Shown here in pieces: positions 1-5,773 of a stretch of 11,217 bases of DNA. Each line of letters begins with the position of its first letter. Within the stretch, counting starts at the first letter, position 1. Both the position numbers and the translations under genes were made by a program. The notes below the pieces were generated by a model. It worked only from the letters and a program-made list of their open reading frames with translations. It was not told where the DNA came from and searched no databases. Source of the stretch: Acidobacteriota bacterium (GTDB lineage: Bacteria; Acidobacteriota; Vicinamibacteria; Vicinamibacterales; SCN-69-37); the NCBI GenBank assembly GCA_021824055.1, contig JAKALV010000090.1:1-11217 (forward strand). The letters run 5' to 3'.

Positions 1-587
1 ATGATCGTGAGTTCGCCGCCGGCGGCCGTCATGTTGGCGAAGCCCCACGTCAGCTGCCCGATGCTCATGGTGTTCTTTGCGAGCTTCATCGGCACGCGGA
101 CCACGTCCTTGTCGGGCGTATAGCCGAACGAGCCCCAGAGCTCCGTCTTGTTCGGAGGCGGGTATGTCTTGGCGGCCGCCCAGTTGGACAGCACGAACGT
201 CCACGCACCTTCCTTGAGATCGATGAAGACGCTGTACTCGCCCGGCGCGACGGTCGTGCCGCCGATGACGAGCGGCACCTCGGTGCGCAGGCGCGTCGAC
301 ACATTCGCGCCCGCGCGCCAGATCTTGGCGCCGTCGGTGATGACCTGCGTGGCGTAGGTCGCGCCGCTGCCGAAGATGTTCGTGCGGCCCCGCAGGATCG
401 GCCGCCCGTAGGTGATCTCGATCCACTTGCCGCCCATGTACTCCATCTCGCCATTGGCGGCCTTCATGTAATGTCCGCCGACCTGCGTCTGAGCGGCCCC
501 TGCCGGACTCGCCGGCAGCCCTTGCGCCACGAGCCCCGCCGTTGCCATCGCCAATGCCGCGGCACCGGCCATGAGTTTCCTGACCAT
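1..587 (-). CDS. DUF2911-type secreted protein, partial (3' end outside window)
   Basis: The reading frame is open from ATG at 587 down to the left edge, giving 195 codons without a stop. The N-terminus (MVRKLMAGAAALAMATAGLVAQG, then ASPAGAAQ) has a basic start, a hydrophobic core and a small-residue cleavage region, so it looks like a signal peptide. The mature part shows features I associate with the DUF2911 family: a YGRPILRGR stretch, IWRAGANVSTRL, a GEYSVFIDL strand, and LWGSFGYTPDKDVVRVPMK. The family's biochemical role is not established; it is usually exported. The start is well supported by GGAGG at 593-597 with a 5-nt spacer. It lies 57 bp downstream of corA on the same strand, so read-through from corA is possible, but its own strong Shine-Dalgarno sequence sets it apart from its neighbours. 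Family assignment is from remembered motifs, with no search done. Confidence 0.85.
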   Translation of the reverse strand, partial: MVRKLMAGAAALAMATAGLVAQGLPASPAGAAQTQVGGHYMKAANGEMEYMGGKWIEITYGRPILRGRTNIFGSGATYATQVITDGAKIWRAGANVSTRLRTEVPLVIGGTTVAPGEYSVFIDLKEGAWTFVLSNWAAAKTYPPPNKTELWGSFGYTPDKDVVRVPMKLAKNTMSIGQLTWGFANMTAAGGELTI

Positions 588-592
588 ACACA

Positions 593-597
593 CCTCC
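593..597 (-). promoter_or_regulatory. Shine-Dalgarno of the DUF2911-type gene
   Basis: On the minus strand GGAGG lies 5 nt upstream of the ATG at 587. It fixes the start and is one of only two clear Shine-Dalgarno sequences in the window. Confidence 0.8.
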
Positions 598-644
598 CTG
601 AAGGATGACTGACTGAACCTGGTGCTATTGAAACATGGCCCGGC

Positions 645-1610
645 TCAGAGCCAGTTGGCTTTCCGGAACCGATACACCAGATACAGATCGATGCCGATCA
701 TGAGCCCCAAGGCCATCGGGTACCCGTAGATCCAGTCGAGTTCGGGCATGTTGCGGAAGTTCATGCCGTACACGCCCGCAATCGCGGTGGGCACCGCGAC
801 GAGGGCCGCGTAGGCGGCCAGTTGCTTGGTGAATTCCGTTTCCTGCAACGTGATCAGCGACAGGTTCACCGAGATCGCCGTCGTCAGCATGTCGCGCAGG
901 TTGTCGATCGCCTGCTTGAGCCGCAGCAGATGGTCGTACACGTCGCGGAAGTAATCGGGCAGGCCAGCGCAGGGCGCGGGTACGCGGCCGCCGTGCAGCT
1001 TGCCGGCCACCTCAATCAGCGGCACGACGGCGTGATCGAGCACCATCAGTTTCTGCTTGAGCGAGTACACCTGCTCGATCTGCTCACGCGTCGTGTGACC
1101 GCCGAAGATCCGCGTTTCCACGCCTTCGAACTCGTCCATCAGGCCCTCGAGCACCGGCACGTAGCGGTCGACGACCGTGTCCATCAGCGCGTACAGCACG
1201 AACCCCGGGCCGTGCCGCATCAGCTCCGGCTCATGCTCGCAGCGGCGCCGCACCTCGGCAAAGCCCTGGTCCGCGTCACGCCGCACCGACACCAGGTATT
1301 GCGGTCCGACGAACATCGCCAGCTCGCCGGTGCGCAGGTGATCGCCGAGCGACTCGATCAGGTGCATGCAGATGAAGAACGAGTCGCCGTACTCGTCGAG
1401 CTTGGGGCGCTGATGCCCATGCTGCGCGTCCTCGACGGCCAATTCGTGCAGCCCGAACTCGCCCTGGATCGCCGCCAGCTCGGCCGCCCCCGGATCCTGC
1501 AACGCGACCCACACGAAGCAGTCGGGCCGCTTCAGGTATTCGCTGATGTCCTCGACGGAAATGTCCGACAGCTTCTGGCCGTGAGTGTAGGCAACGCAAT
1601 TGACCAGCAT
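645..1610 (-). CDS. corA: CorA-family Mg2+/Co2+ transport channel
   Basis: This 321-residue protein has the usual CorA length and layout: a large acidic cytoplasmic N-terminal domain, a long helix, then two membrane helices at the C-terminus. The signature YGMNF motif is present, with G282-M283-N284 at the end of the first membrane helix (preceded by ALVAVPTAIAGV). The second helix (YPMALGLMIGIDLYLVY) is followed by a basic tail ending KANWL. Known CorA proteins are pentameric inner-membrane channels for divalent cations. Related ZntB proteins share the GMN motif, so the exact ion is inferred. The start at 1610 has no Shine-Dalgarno sequence. A TANNNT hexamer (TACTCT, 1617-1622 on the minus strand) ends 6 nt before the ATG, suggesting a leaderless transcript. 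It is divergent from the toxin-antitoxin pair and followed by the DUF2911-type gene. Confidence 0.96.
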   Translation of the reverse strand: MLVNCVAYTHGQKLSDISVEDISEYLKRPDCFVWVALQDPGAAELAAIQGEFGLHELAVEDAQHGHQRPKLDEYGDSFFICMHLIESLGDHLRTGELAMFVGPQYLVSVRRDADQGFAEVRRRCEHEPELMRHGPGFVLYALMDTVVDRYVPVLEGLMDEFEGVETRIFGGHTTREQIEQVYSLKQKLMVLDHAVVPLIEVAGKLHGGRVPAPCAGLPDYFRDVYDHLLRLKQAIDNLRDMLTTAISVNLSLITLQETEFTKQLAAYAALVAVPTAIAGVYGMNFRNMPELDWIYGYPMALGLMIGIDLYLVYRFRKANWL

Positions 1611-1616
1611 GAGCAG

Positions 1617-1622
1617 AGAGTA
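1617..1622 (-). promoter_or_regulatory. -10-like element of corA (leaderless spacing)
   Basis: TACTCT on the minus strand is followed by exactly 6 nt (CTGCTC) and then ATG at 1610. No Shine-Dalgarno sequence is present. The motif fits TANNNT with transcription starting at the A of the start codon. No convincing -35 box was seen. Confidence 0.5.
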
Positions 1623-1695
1623 TCGCAGCCGCGCGCCGGACCTGGAGGGCCGCCGCCCGTCGCCCCCGGCGCACGCCGACGCGGCGACTTCATGT

Positions 1696-1701
1696 TATCG
1701 T
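1696..1701 (+). promoter_or_regulatory. -10-like element of the antitoxin gene (leaderless spacing)
   Basis: TATCGT is preceded by TGT (extended -10 style, TG at 1693-1694) and followed by 6 nt and then ATG at 1708. This favours the 1708 start over the in-frame ATG at 1702, which would lie directly against the hexamer. No Shine-Dalgarno sequence is visible. In toxin-antitoxin operons the antitoxin complex usually binds this region, but I see no clear palindrome. Confidence 0.5.
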
Positions 1702-1707
1702 ATGTTT

Positions 1708-2022
1708 ATGCCAAAGAAGCCTGTTTCTGTGACATTGGAGGCCGACAACCTCACCTGGCTGCGGGGGCGCACGCTCGGCGGCAAGCGCCGGAGCCTCAGC
1801 GAGACATTGGACGATGTGGTGCGAGCGGCGCGGGTGGGCGGGGGCCCCGGTGAGGTGCGCTCGGTGGTCGGCACCGTGGACATCGCCGCGTCGGATCCGG
1901 ATCTCACGGGCGCGGACGCCGAGGTGGCGGCGATGTTCGATGGATCGCTCGGGCGCCCTGTGCTCGTTCGCGACGCCAAACCGCCGTACGGGCGCGCGCA
2001 AAAGAAGCCCGCCCGTGGCTGA
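1708..2022 (+). CDS. VapB-like antitoxin (ribbon-helix-helix type)
   Basis: This small basic-then-acidic protein is 104 residues from ATG 1708, or 106 from ATG 1702. Its N-terminus (PKKPVSVTLEADNLTWLRGRTLGG, then KRRSLSETLDDVVRAARVGG) looks like a short DNA-binding beta strand followed by two helices, as in CopG/Arc-type antitoxins. The C-terminal half (DIAASDPDLTGADAEVAAMFD, then a PVLVRD region) would be the toxin-wrapping tail. The role is inferred from position: its stop codon overlaps the PIN-toxin start by 8 nt. Known antitoxins of this kind neutralise the toxin and repress their own operon. The 1708 start is preferred because a TANNNT hexamer lies 6 nt upstream. The fold assignment is by eye. 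Confidence 0.75.
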   Translation: MPKKPVSVTLEADNLTWLRGRTLGGKRRSLSETLDDVVRAARVGGGPGEVRSVVGTVDIAASDPDLTGADAEVAAMFDGSLGRPVLVRDAKPPYGRAQKKPARG

Positions 2023-2422
2023 TCTCAACGCCGCGGTCACCGATACGCATCCCCTCGTCTTCTACGCCGCGGGCGGCGGGCGGCTCAGTCCTCGGGCACG
2101 CGCGGTTTTTGAAGCGGCCGACGCGCAACGCACGATCATCTACGTGCCGGCGGCGGTCATCTGGGAAGTGGGCATGCTCGCGCGCATCGTCCGGATCAAT
2201 CTGCATCGGCCGGTGCGCGCGTTTTTTGCGGACCTGTTCAGCAATCCGGCGTTCCAGCCGCACCCGATCGATGCCGATCAGGTCTTTGACGCGGACGAAC
2301 TGCGCTTCACGCGCGACCCGTTCGATGCCCTGATCACCGCGGCCGCACGCGATCTCAAACTGCCGCTGATCACGCGCGATGCGACGATCCGCGCCTCCGG
2401 AGCCCTGACAACCGTCTGGTAA
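2015..2422 (+). CDS. PIN-domain toxin (VapC family), GTG start
   Basis: The 135-residue protein has the expected VapC length. Acidic residues that would form the Mg2+-binding nuclease centre are present: D10 (in VTDTHPLVFYA), E51 (in AVIWEVGM), D101 and D104 (in RDPFDALITAAA) and D122 (in LPLITRD, the penultimate strand). Known VapC toxins are ribonucleases that cut tRNA or rRNA; the target here cannot be read from sequence. The GTG at 2015 is chosen because it overlaps the antitoxin stop by 8 nt (GTGGCTGA), and the homologous region begins just after it. The overlap implies translational coupling and hence balanced production with the antitoxin. The stop at 2422 directly abuts the stop of the convergent deoxyhypusine-synthase-family gene with no spacer. 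No lesion is visible, so the module looks intact. Confidence 0.87.
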   Translation: MADLNAAVTDTHPLVFYAAGGGRLSPRARAVFEAADAQRTIIYVPAAVIWEVGMLARIVRINLHRPVRAFFADLFSNPAFQPHPIDADQVFDADELRFTRDPFDALITAAARDLKLPLITRDATIRASGALTTVW

Positions 2423-3394
2423 TTACCAGCCCAGCACTTTCGCGAAGATCAGCGGCGCCACGATCGTGGCGTCCGATTCGATCACGAAGCTGGGCGTGTC
2501 AGGGCCGAGTTTGCCCCACGTGATCTTTTCGTTCGGCACGGCGCCTGAGTAGGATCCGTAGCTCGTGGTCGAGTCGCTGATCTGGCAGAAGTAGCCCCAC
2601 AGCCGGGTGGGGCGCCTGAGATCCTGTTCGATCATCGGCACGACGCAGATCGGGAAATCACCGGCGATGCCGCCGCCGATTTGGAAGAACCCGACCGAGT
2701 GATCCGCGCTGACCTTCACGTACCAGTCGGCCAGCGCCATCATCGTCTCGATTCCGGTCTTGATCGTGGCCGGCGACGCGAGGCGGCCGTCGATGTTGTG
2801 GGCGGCGAACACGTTGCCGAGCGTGGAATCTTCCCAGCCGGGCGTGAAGATCGGCAGGTGCTTCTCGGCCGCCGCCATCATCCAGCTGTCTTTCGGATCG
2901 ATCTGGTAGAACTTCTTCAGGCTGCCGTCCAGCAGGATCTCGTAGAGAAATTCATAGGGAAACGCCCGCCGGCCCGCCTGTTCATAGGCGGCCCAGCGCG
3001 CGCCGACCACGCGCTCGATCCGGCGCATGGCCTCTTCCTCGGGAATGCACGTGTCGGTCACGCGGTTGAGGTGGCGGTCCAGCAGGTCCTGCTCGTCTTG
3101 GGGCGTCAGGTCGCGGTACTTCGGCAGCCGCACGTAGTGGTCGTGCGCCACGAGGTTGAACACGTCCTCCTCGAGGTTGGCCCCGGTGCACGAAATCCCG
3201 TGCACTTTGCCCTGGCGGATCATCTCGGCGAGCGAACAGCCGAGTTCCGCCGTGCTCATCGCGCCGGCCAGCGTCATGAACATGAGGCCGCCATCGGCCA
3301 GGTGCGCGTTGTAGGCGTTGGCCGCATCCACCAGGGCCGCCGCGTTGAAGTGGCGATAGTGGTGATCGATGAACTGCGAGATCGGTCCGGACAT
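2423..3394 (-). CDS. Deoxyhypusine synthase-family protein
   Basis: This 323-residue protein matches the deoxyhypusine synthase (DHS) fold family along its length: SQFIDHHYRHFNAAAL at the N-terminus, a glycine-rich MFMTLAGAMSTAELG stretch, SCTGANLEEDVFNL (compare TTAGGVEEDL in eukaryotic DHS), TPGWEDSTLGN, and EKITWGKLGPD near the C-terminus. K295 in TWGKL corresponds to the catalytic lysine of DHS. Eukaryotic DHS moves the aminobutyl group of spermidine to a lysine of eIF5A in an NAD-dependent reaction. Bacteria generally lack eIF5A, and some bacterial homologues act on free polyamines (for example homospermidine formation). The substrate here is therefore unknown but probably a polyamine. 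The ATG at 3394 has no Shine-Dalgarno sequence; TAGAAT ends 6 nt upstream. The gene is divergent from a histidine kinase 20 bp away and convergent with the toxin gene. Confidence 0.92.
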   Translation of the reverse strand: MSGPISQFIDHHYRHFNAAALVDAANAYNAHLADGGLMFMTLAGAMSTAELGCSLAEMIRQGKVHGISCTGANLEEDVFNLVAHDHYVRLPKYRDLTPQDEQDLLDRHLNRVTDTCIPEEEAMRRIERVVGARWAAYEQAGRRAFPYEFLYEILLDGSLKKFYQIDPKDSWMMAAAEKHLPIFTPGWEDSTLGNVFAAHNIDGRLASPATIKTGIETMMALADWYVKVSADHSVGFFQIGGGIAGDFPICVVPMIEQDLRRPTRLWGYFCQISDSTTSYGSYSGAVPNEKITWGKLGPDTPSFVIESDATIVAPLIFAKVLGW

Positions 3395-3399
3395 GGCGT

Positions 3400-3405
3400 T
3401 ATTCT
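3400..3405 (+). promoter_or_regulatory. -10-like element of the histidine kinase gene
   Basis: TATTCT ends 9 nt before the ATG at 3415. A weak AAGG (3406-3409) lies 5 nt before the ATG, so either a very short leader or a weak ribosome site is possible. It is almost completely superimposed on the opposing -10-like hexamer of the DHS-family gene. Confidence 0.35.
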
Positions 3406-3406
3406 A
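3401..3406 (-). promoter_or_regulatory. -10-like element of the DHS-family gene (leaderless spacing)
   Basis: TAGAAT on the minus strand (five of six matches to TATAAT) is followed by AACGCC (6 nt) and the ATG at 3394. It overlaps the plus-strand hexamer TATTCT at 3400-3405 that would serve the histidine kinase. Confidence 0.55.
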
Positions 3407-3414
3407 AGGCAGCC

Positions 3415-5181
3415 ATGGCATGGAATGTCGTCCAGGCGTTTGTTCTGTTTGGAGCAGGCGCATTGGCGGTCTGGGTCGGGGTCACCGCATTCGCGCGTCC
3501 GTCACTCCCCGGCCGATCCTGGCTCGGGTGGCTGCAGATGGCGATCGCCTTCTGGTGCCTGACGGCCGGCCTCAACGCGCTCCTGGACTCCACGGCGGAG
3601 CGCATCGTGGTTTCCAAGTTTCAGTACATCGGCATCATGGCGCTGCCGGTGTGCTGGTTCGAGTTCGCCCGCGCCTACACGCGCCGGCCGGCGCCGGCGA
3701 CCCCGTGGCTGATCTGGATCATCCCCGCCGCCACCGTCGGCCTGGCATTCAGCAACGAGGCGCATCATCTGCTGTGGCGCGCGGTCCGCGAGGCGCCCAC
3801 GGCGACGGGTTACGTGCTGCTGCAGTACGTGCACGGTCCGTGGTTCGCCGTGGCGGCCGCCTTCACCTACGTGACGCTGGCGGCGGGCACGATCTGGCTG
3901 TGGATCGCCGTGCGTCAACAACCGTCGCAGTACCGGCTGCAGAGCCTGATGCTGATCCTGGCCCTTGGCGCGCCCTGGGCCGGCAACCTCGCATACGTGT
4001 CCGGCCTGATCCCGATCCGGGGATTCGATCCGACGCCGGTCGGGTTCGCGATCTCGGGCGTGTTTTTTGGCGTGGGCCTGTTCCGCTATCACCTGTTCGA
4101 CCTCGTGCCGGTGGCGCGCACTGTGCTGTTCGACAGCCTCGGCGATGCCGCGTTCGTCATCGACCGTGAGGGACGGGTGGTCGACAGCAACGCCGCCGCC
4201 CGAGCGCTGACGGCGGGCGGCGATCTGCCACTCGGCCGGAAGATCGAACGCGTGCTGCCGTGGTGGAACACCCGGCCGCGCCTCGGCGCGAGCGGCGCCG
4301 TGGTGCACGTCGACGGCAAGGCGCTGGACGTGCAATTGCGCCCCGTGCTGGACGAGTCGCGCGAACTGTCCGCCTGGCTCGTCCTGGTCCGTGACATCAC
4401 GGATCGCGAACGCGCCGAAGCGGAGCGCCGCGCGCTCGATCACCGGCTCGTCGAACAGCAGCAGGTGAAGACGATGAGCCTGCTGGCCGGCGGATTGGCG
4501 CACGACTTCAAGAGTCTGCTCACGGGCATCGTCGGCAACGCGGACCTGGCGGCCGTCCAGATCCCGGAGGACGCGCCGGCGCAGGAATCGATTGCCGCCA
4601 TTCTGAACGCGGCCGAACGCGCCACCGAGCTGGTGGCGCGCATGCAGGATTACGCCGGCGAGCGGCCGCTCAAGAATCAGGCGGTCGACATGAACGCGAT
4701 CACGGCCGACATGGTGACCCTGCTGCAGAGCTCGGCCGCGCGGCACTGCCACCTGGTCTTTCGCCCAACCGCCAAGGTGAAGGCGATCGGCGATCCGACG
4801 CAGCTCCGGCAGATCCTGCTCAACCTGATCGTCAACGCCGCCGAGGCCGTGCCGAACGACGGTACGATCGAGGTGCGGCTGTCCACCGGCACCGCGGAGT
4901 CCTCGGACCTGGGCACCGCTACGCTCGACGCGACGCGTCCCCGACCCGGCAGCGCCGCGCCGCAGCTCGCCGTCATTGACGTGACCGACACCGGCGGCGG
5001 CATGGACGCCGCCGTGATCGACCGCATCTTCGATCCGTTCTTCAGCACGAAGGCCATTAGCCGCGGTCTCGGACTCTCGTCGGTGCTCGGCATCGTTCGC
5101 GGTCACGAAGGCGCGATCCGCGTCCGGAGCCAGCCGGGAGAGGGCACGGCGATCCGCGTGTGGATACCGGCGGCTTCATAG
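3415..5181 (+). CDS. Membrane-bound sensor histidine kinase (7TM-PAS-HisKA-HATPase)
   Basis: The 588-residue protein starts with about 225 residues of successive hydrophobic segments, resembling the 7TM sensor region found at the N-terminus of some histidine kinases. A PAS-like domain follows (about 237-330, SLGDAAFVIDREGRVVDSNAAA to LVLVRDITDRE), then a charged linker. The phosphoacceptor H363 lies in GGLAHDFKSLLTGIVGNADL. The ATPase domain has an N-box (LLNLIVNAAEAV, N474), the G1 motif DTGGGM (D525), an F-box (IFDPFFSTK) and GLGLSS, and ends with GEGTAIRVWIPA. Such kinases sense membrane or small-molecule signals and phosphorylate a partner response regulator; no regulator gene is in the window, so the kinase is an orphan here. 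The start is supported by the hydrophobic segment beginning straight after it. A long octamer-repeat hairpin begins right after its stop. Confidence 0.95.
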   Translation: MAWNVVQAFVLFGAGALAVWVGVTAFARPSLPGRSWLGWLQMAIAFWCLTAGLNALLDSTAERIVVSKFQYIGIMALPVCWFEFARAYTRRPAPATPWLIWIIPAATVGLAFSNEAHHLLWRAVREAPTATGYVLLQYVHGPWFAVAAAFTYVTLAAGTIWLWIAVRQQPSQYRLQSLMLILALGAPWAGNLAYVSGLIPIRGFDPTPVGFAISGVFFGVGLFRYHLFDLVPVARTVLFDSLGDAAFVIDREGRVVDSNAAARALTAGGDLPLGRKIERVLPWWNTRPRLGASGAVVHVDGKALDVQLRPVLDESRELSAWLVLVRDITDRERAEAERRALDHRLVEQQQVKTMSLLAGGLAHDFKSLLTGIVGNADLAAVQIPEDAPAQESIAAILNAAERATELVARMQDYAGERPLKNQAVDMNAITADMVTLLQSSAARHCHLVFRPTAKVKAIGDPTQLRQILLNLIVNAAEAVPNDGTIEVRLSTGTAESSDLGTATLDATRPRPGSAAPQLAVIDVTDTGGGMDAAVIDRIFDPFFSTKAISRGLGLSSVLGIVRGHEGAIRVRSQPGEGTAIRVWIPAAS

Positions 5182-5410
5182 ACAACTGGCAATGAGACAA
5201 AGGGACAATGGGGCAGTGGGGCAATGGGGCAGTGGGGCAGTGGGGCAGTGGGGCAATGGGGCAGTGGGGCAGTGGGGCAGTGGGGCAATGGGGCAGTGGG
5301 GCAATGGGGCAATGAAGGGCAATGAAGGGCTTTATTGCAGTCTGTCAGCGAGGTCTTCATTGCCCCATTGCCCCATTGCCCCATTGCCTCATTGCCTCAT
5401 TGCTTCATTA
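5182..5410 (+). repeat. Octamer-repeat inverted element 1 (long hairpin)
   Basis: The whole gap between the kinase stop and the pseudogene remnant consists of 8-bp units. The left half reads in register as octamers ending in GGCA or GACA (AACTGGCA, ATGAGACA, AAGGGACA, ATGGGGCA and so on), then ATGAAG before the loop. The right half reads CTTCATTG (5355-5362), CCCCATTG three times, CCTCATTG twice, and CTTCATTA (5403-5410). Positions 5298-5317 and 5355-5374 form a perfect 20-bp inverted repeat. Pairing continues outward with occasional G-T pairs and mismatches for about 50 bp per arm; the loop is about 37 nt. It could act as a terminator for the kinase gene, although it lacks a simple U-tract. 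It has the same grammar as the element at 7841-7920. Confidence 0.93.
5210..5313 (+). repeat. 13-copy GGGGCARTn octamer tandem array (potential G-quadruplex)
   Basis: There are thirteen uninterrupted 8-bp units, each GGGGCAGT or GGGGCAAT. In order the unit endings are AGT, AAT, AGT, AGT, AGT, AAT, AGT, AGT, AGT, AAT, AGT, AAT, AAT. Units 3-6 (5226-5257) and 7-10 (5258-5289) are identical 32-bp blocks, showing nested duplication. Thirteen G4 tracts separated by 4-nt loops satisfy the usual G-quadruplex pattern several times over, on the plus strand and hence in a kinase read-through transcript. The period of 8 is not a multiple of 3, so the array is not coding. Confidence 0.97.
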
Positions 5411-5773
5411 GCGCGCGCGGGCGGGGTTTCGAGACCGGTTTCGGCTCGAGCACGGTGTTGCGCAGCCGGTAGAACACGCCGTCATACGAGAACCGCGGCG
5501 ATCGCCACAATCCGTCGACGACACCCAGCCATTCCGAGGTGCGGGCGTACCGTGCGTCGTGCTCGTCGAACTCGACGCCGTACATCCGCGCCTCCTCCGG
5601 TTCAGCTCGGCGACGAGCGTGACGTCGTACCCGAGTTCTTCACTGCGCCGCACGAGATGACGGATGTACGGCCACGACACGGACATGCCCTCGTCATCGA
5701 CGTTGCGCAGCCAGCCGCCGAAGACCGGCAGCCATTACCCGATGCGTGGCCGCTTCCCCGCGGTGTCAGCCAC
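5411..5773 (-). pseudogene. Luciferase-like (LLM) flavin monooxygenase remnant
   Basis: Two frames give fragments of one bacterial luciferase-like monooxygenase. From GTG at 5773 the frame reads VADTAGKRPRIG, a TAA stop (5735-5737) where a Tyr would be expected, then WLPVFGGWLRNVDDEG, SVSWPYIRHLVRRSEELG and YDVTLVAEL. Near 5600-5607 it jumps to another frame, NPEEARMYGVEFDEHDARYA and then EWLGVVDGLWRSPRFSYDG to LEPKPVSKPRPRA. The loss of the middle of the TIM-barrel, the frame change, the nonsense codon and the missing C-terminal half (normal family length about 350 residues) mark it as dead. The GTG overlaps the stop of the upstream ATP-grasp gene by 8 nt (GTGGCTGA), so the two were once coupled. 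The truncated end lies against octamer element 1. Exact deletion points are estimates. Confidence 0.8.

Noticed and set aside
822..1853. Long plus-strand open frame across corA
   Set aside because: Antisense to a clear CorA gene; composition is Arg/His/Gln/Val-rich with no domain, typical of a shadow frame in G+C-rich DNA.
3502..5106. 534-codon minus-strand open frame across the histidine kinase
   Set aside because: The plus strand holds all kinase motifs in order; the antisense product is low-complexity and unlike any family.
5103..5384. Possible repeat peptides (GQWGNGAV or PLPHCPTA types) coded by the octamer array
   Set aside because: An 8-bp period gives a 24-bp coding cycle in any frame without selection; no ribosome site, and the frames run into unrelated sequence.
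5210..5410. CRISPR array
   Set aside because: Units are 8 bp, contiguous and without spacers, and no cas genes are nearby.
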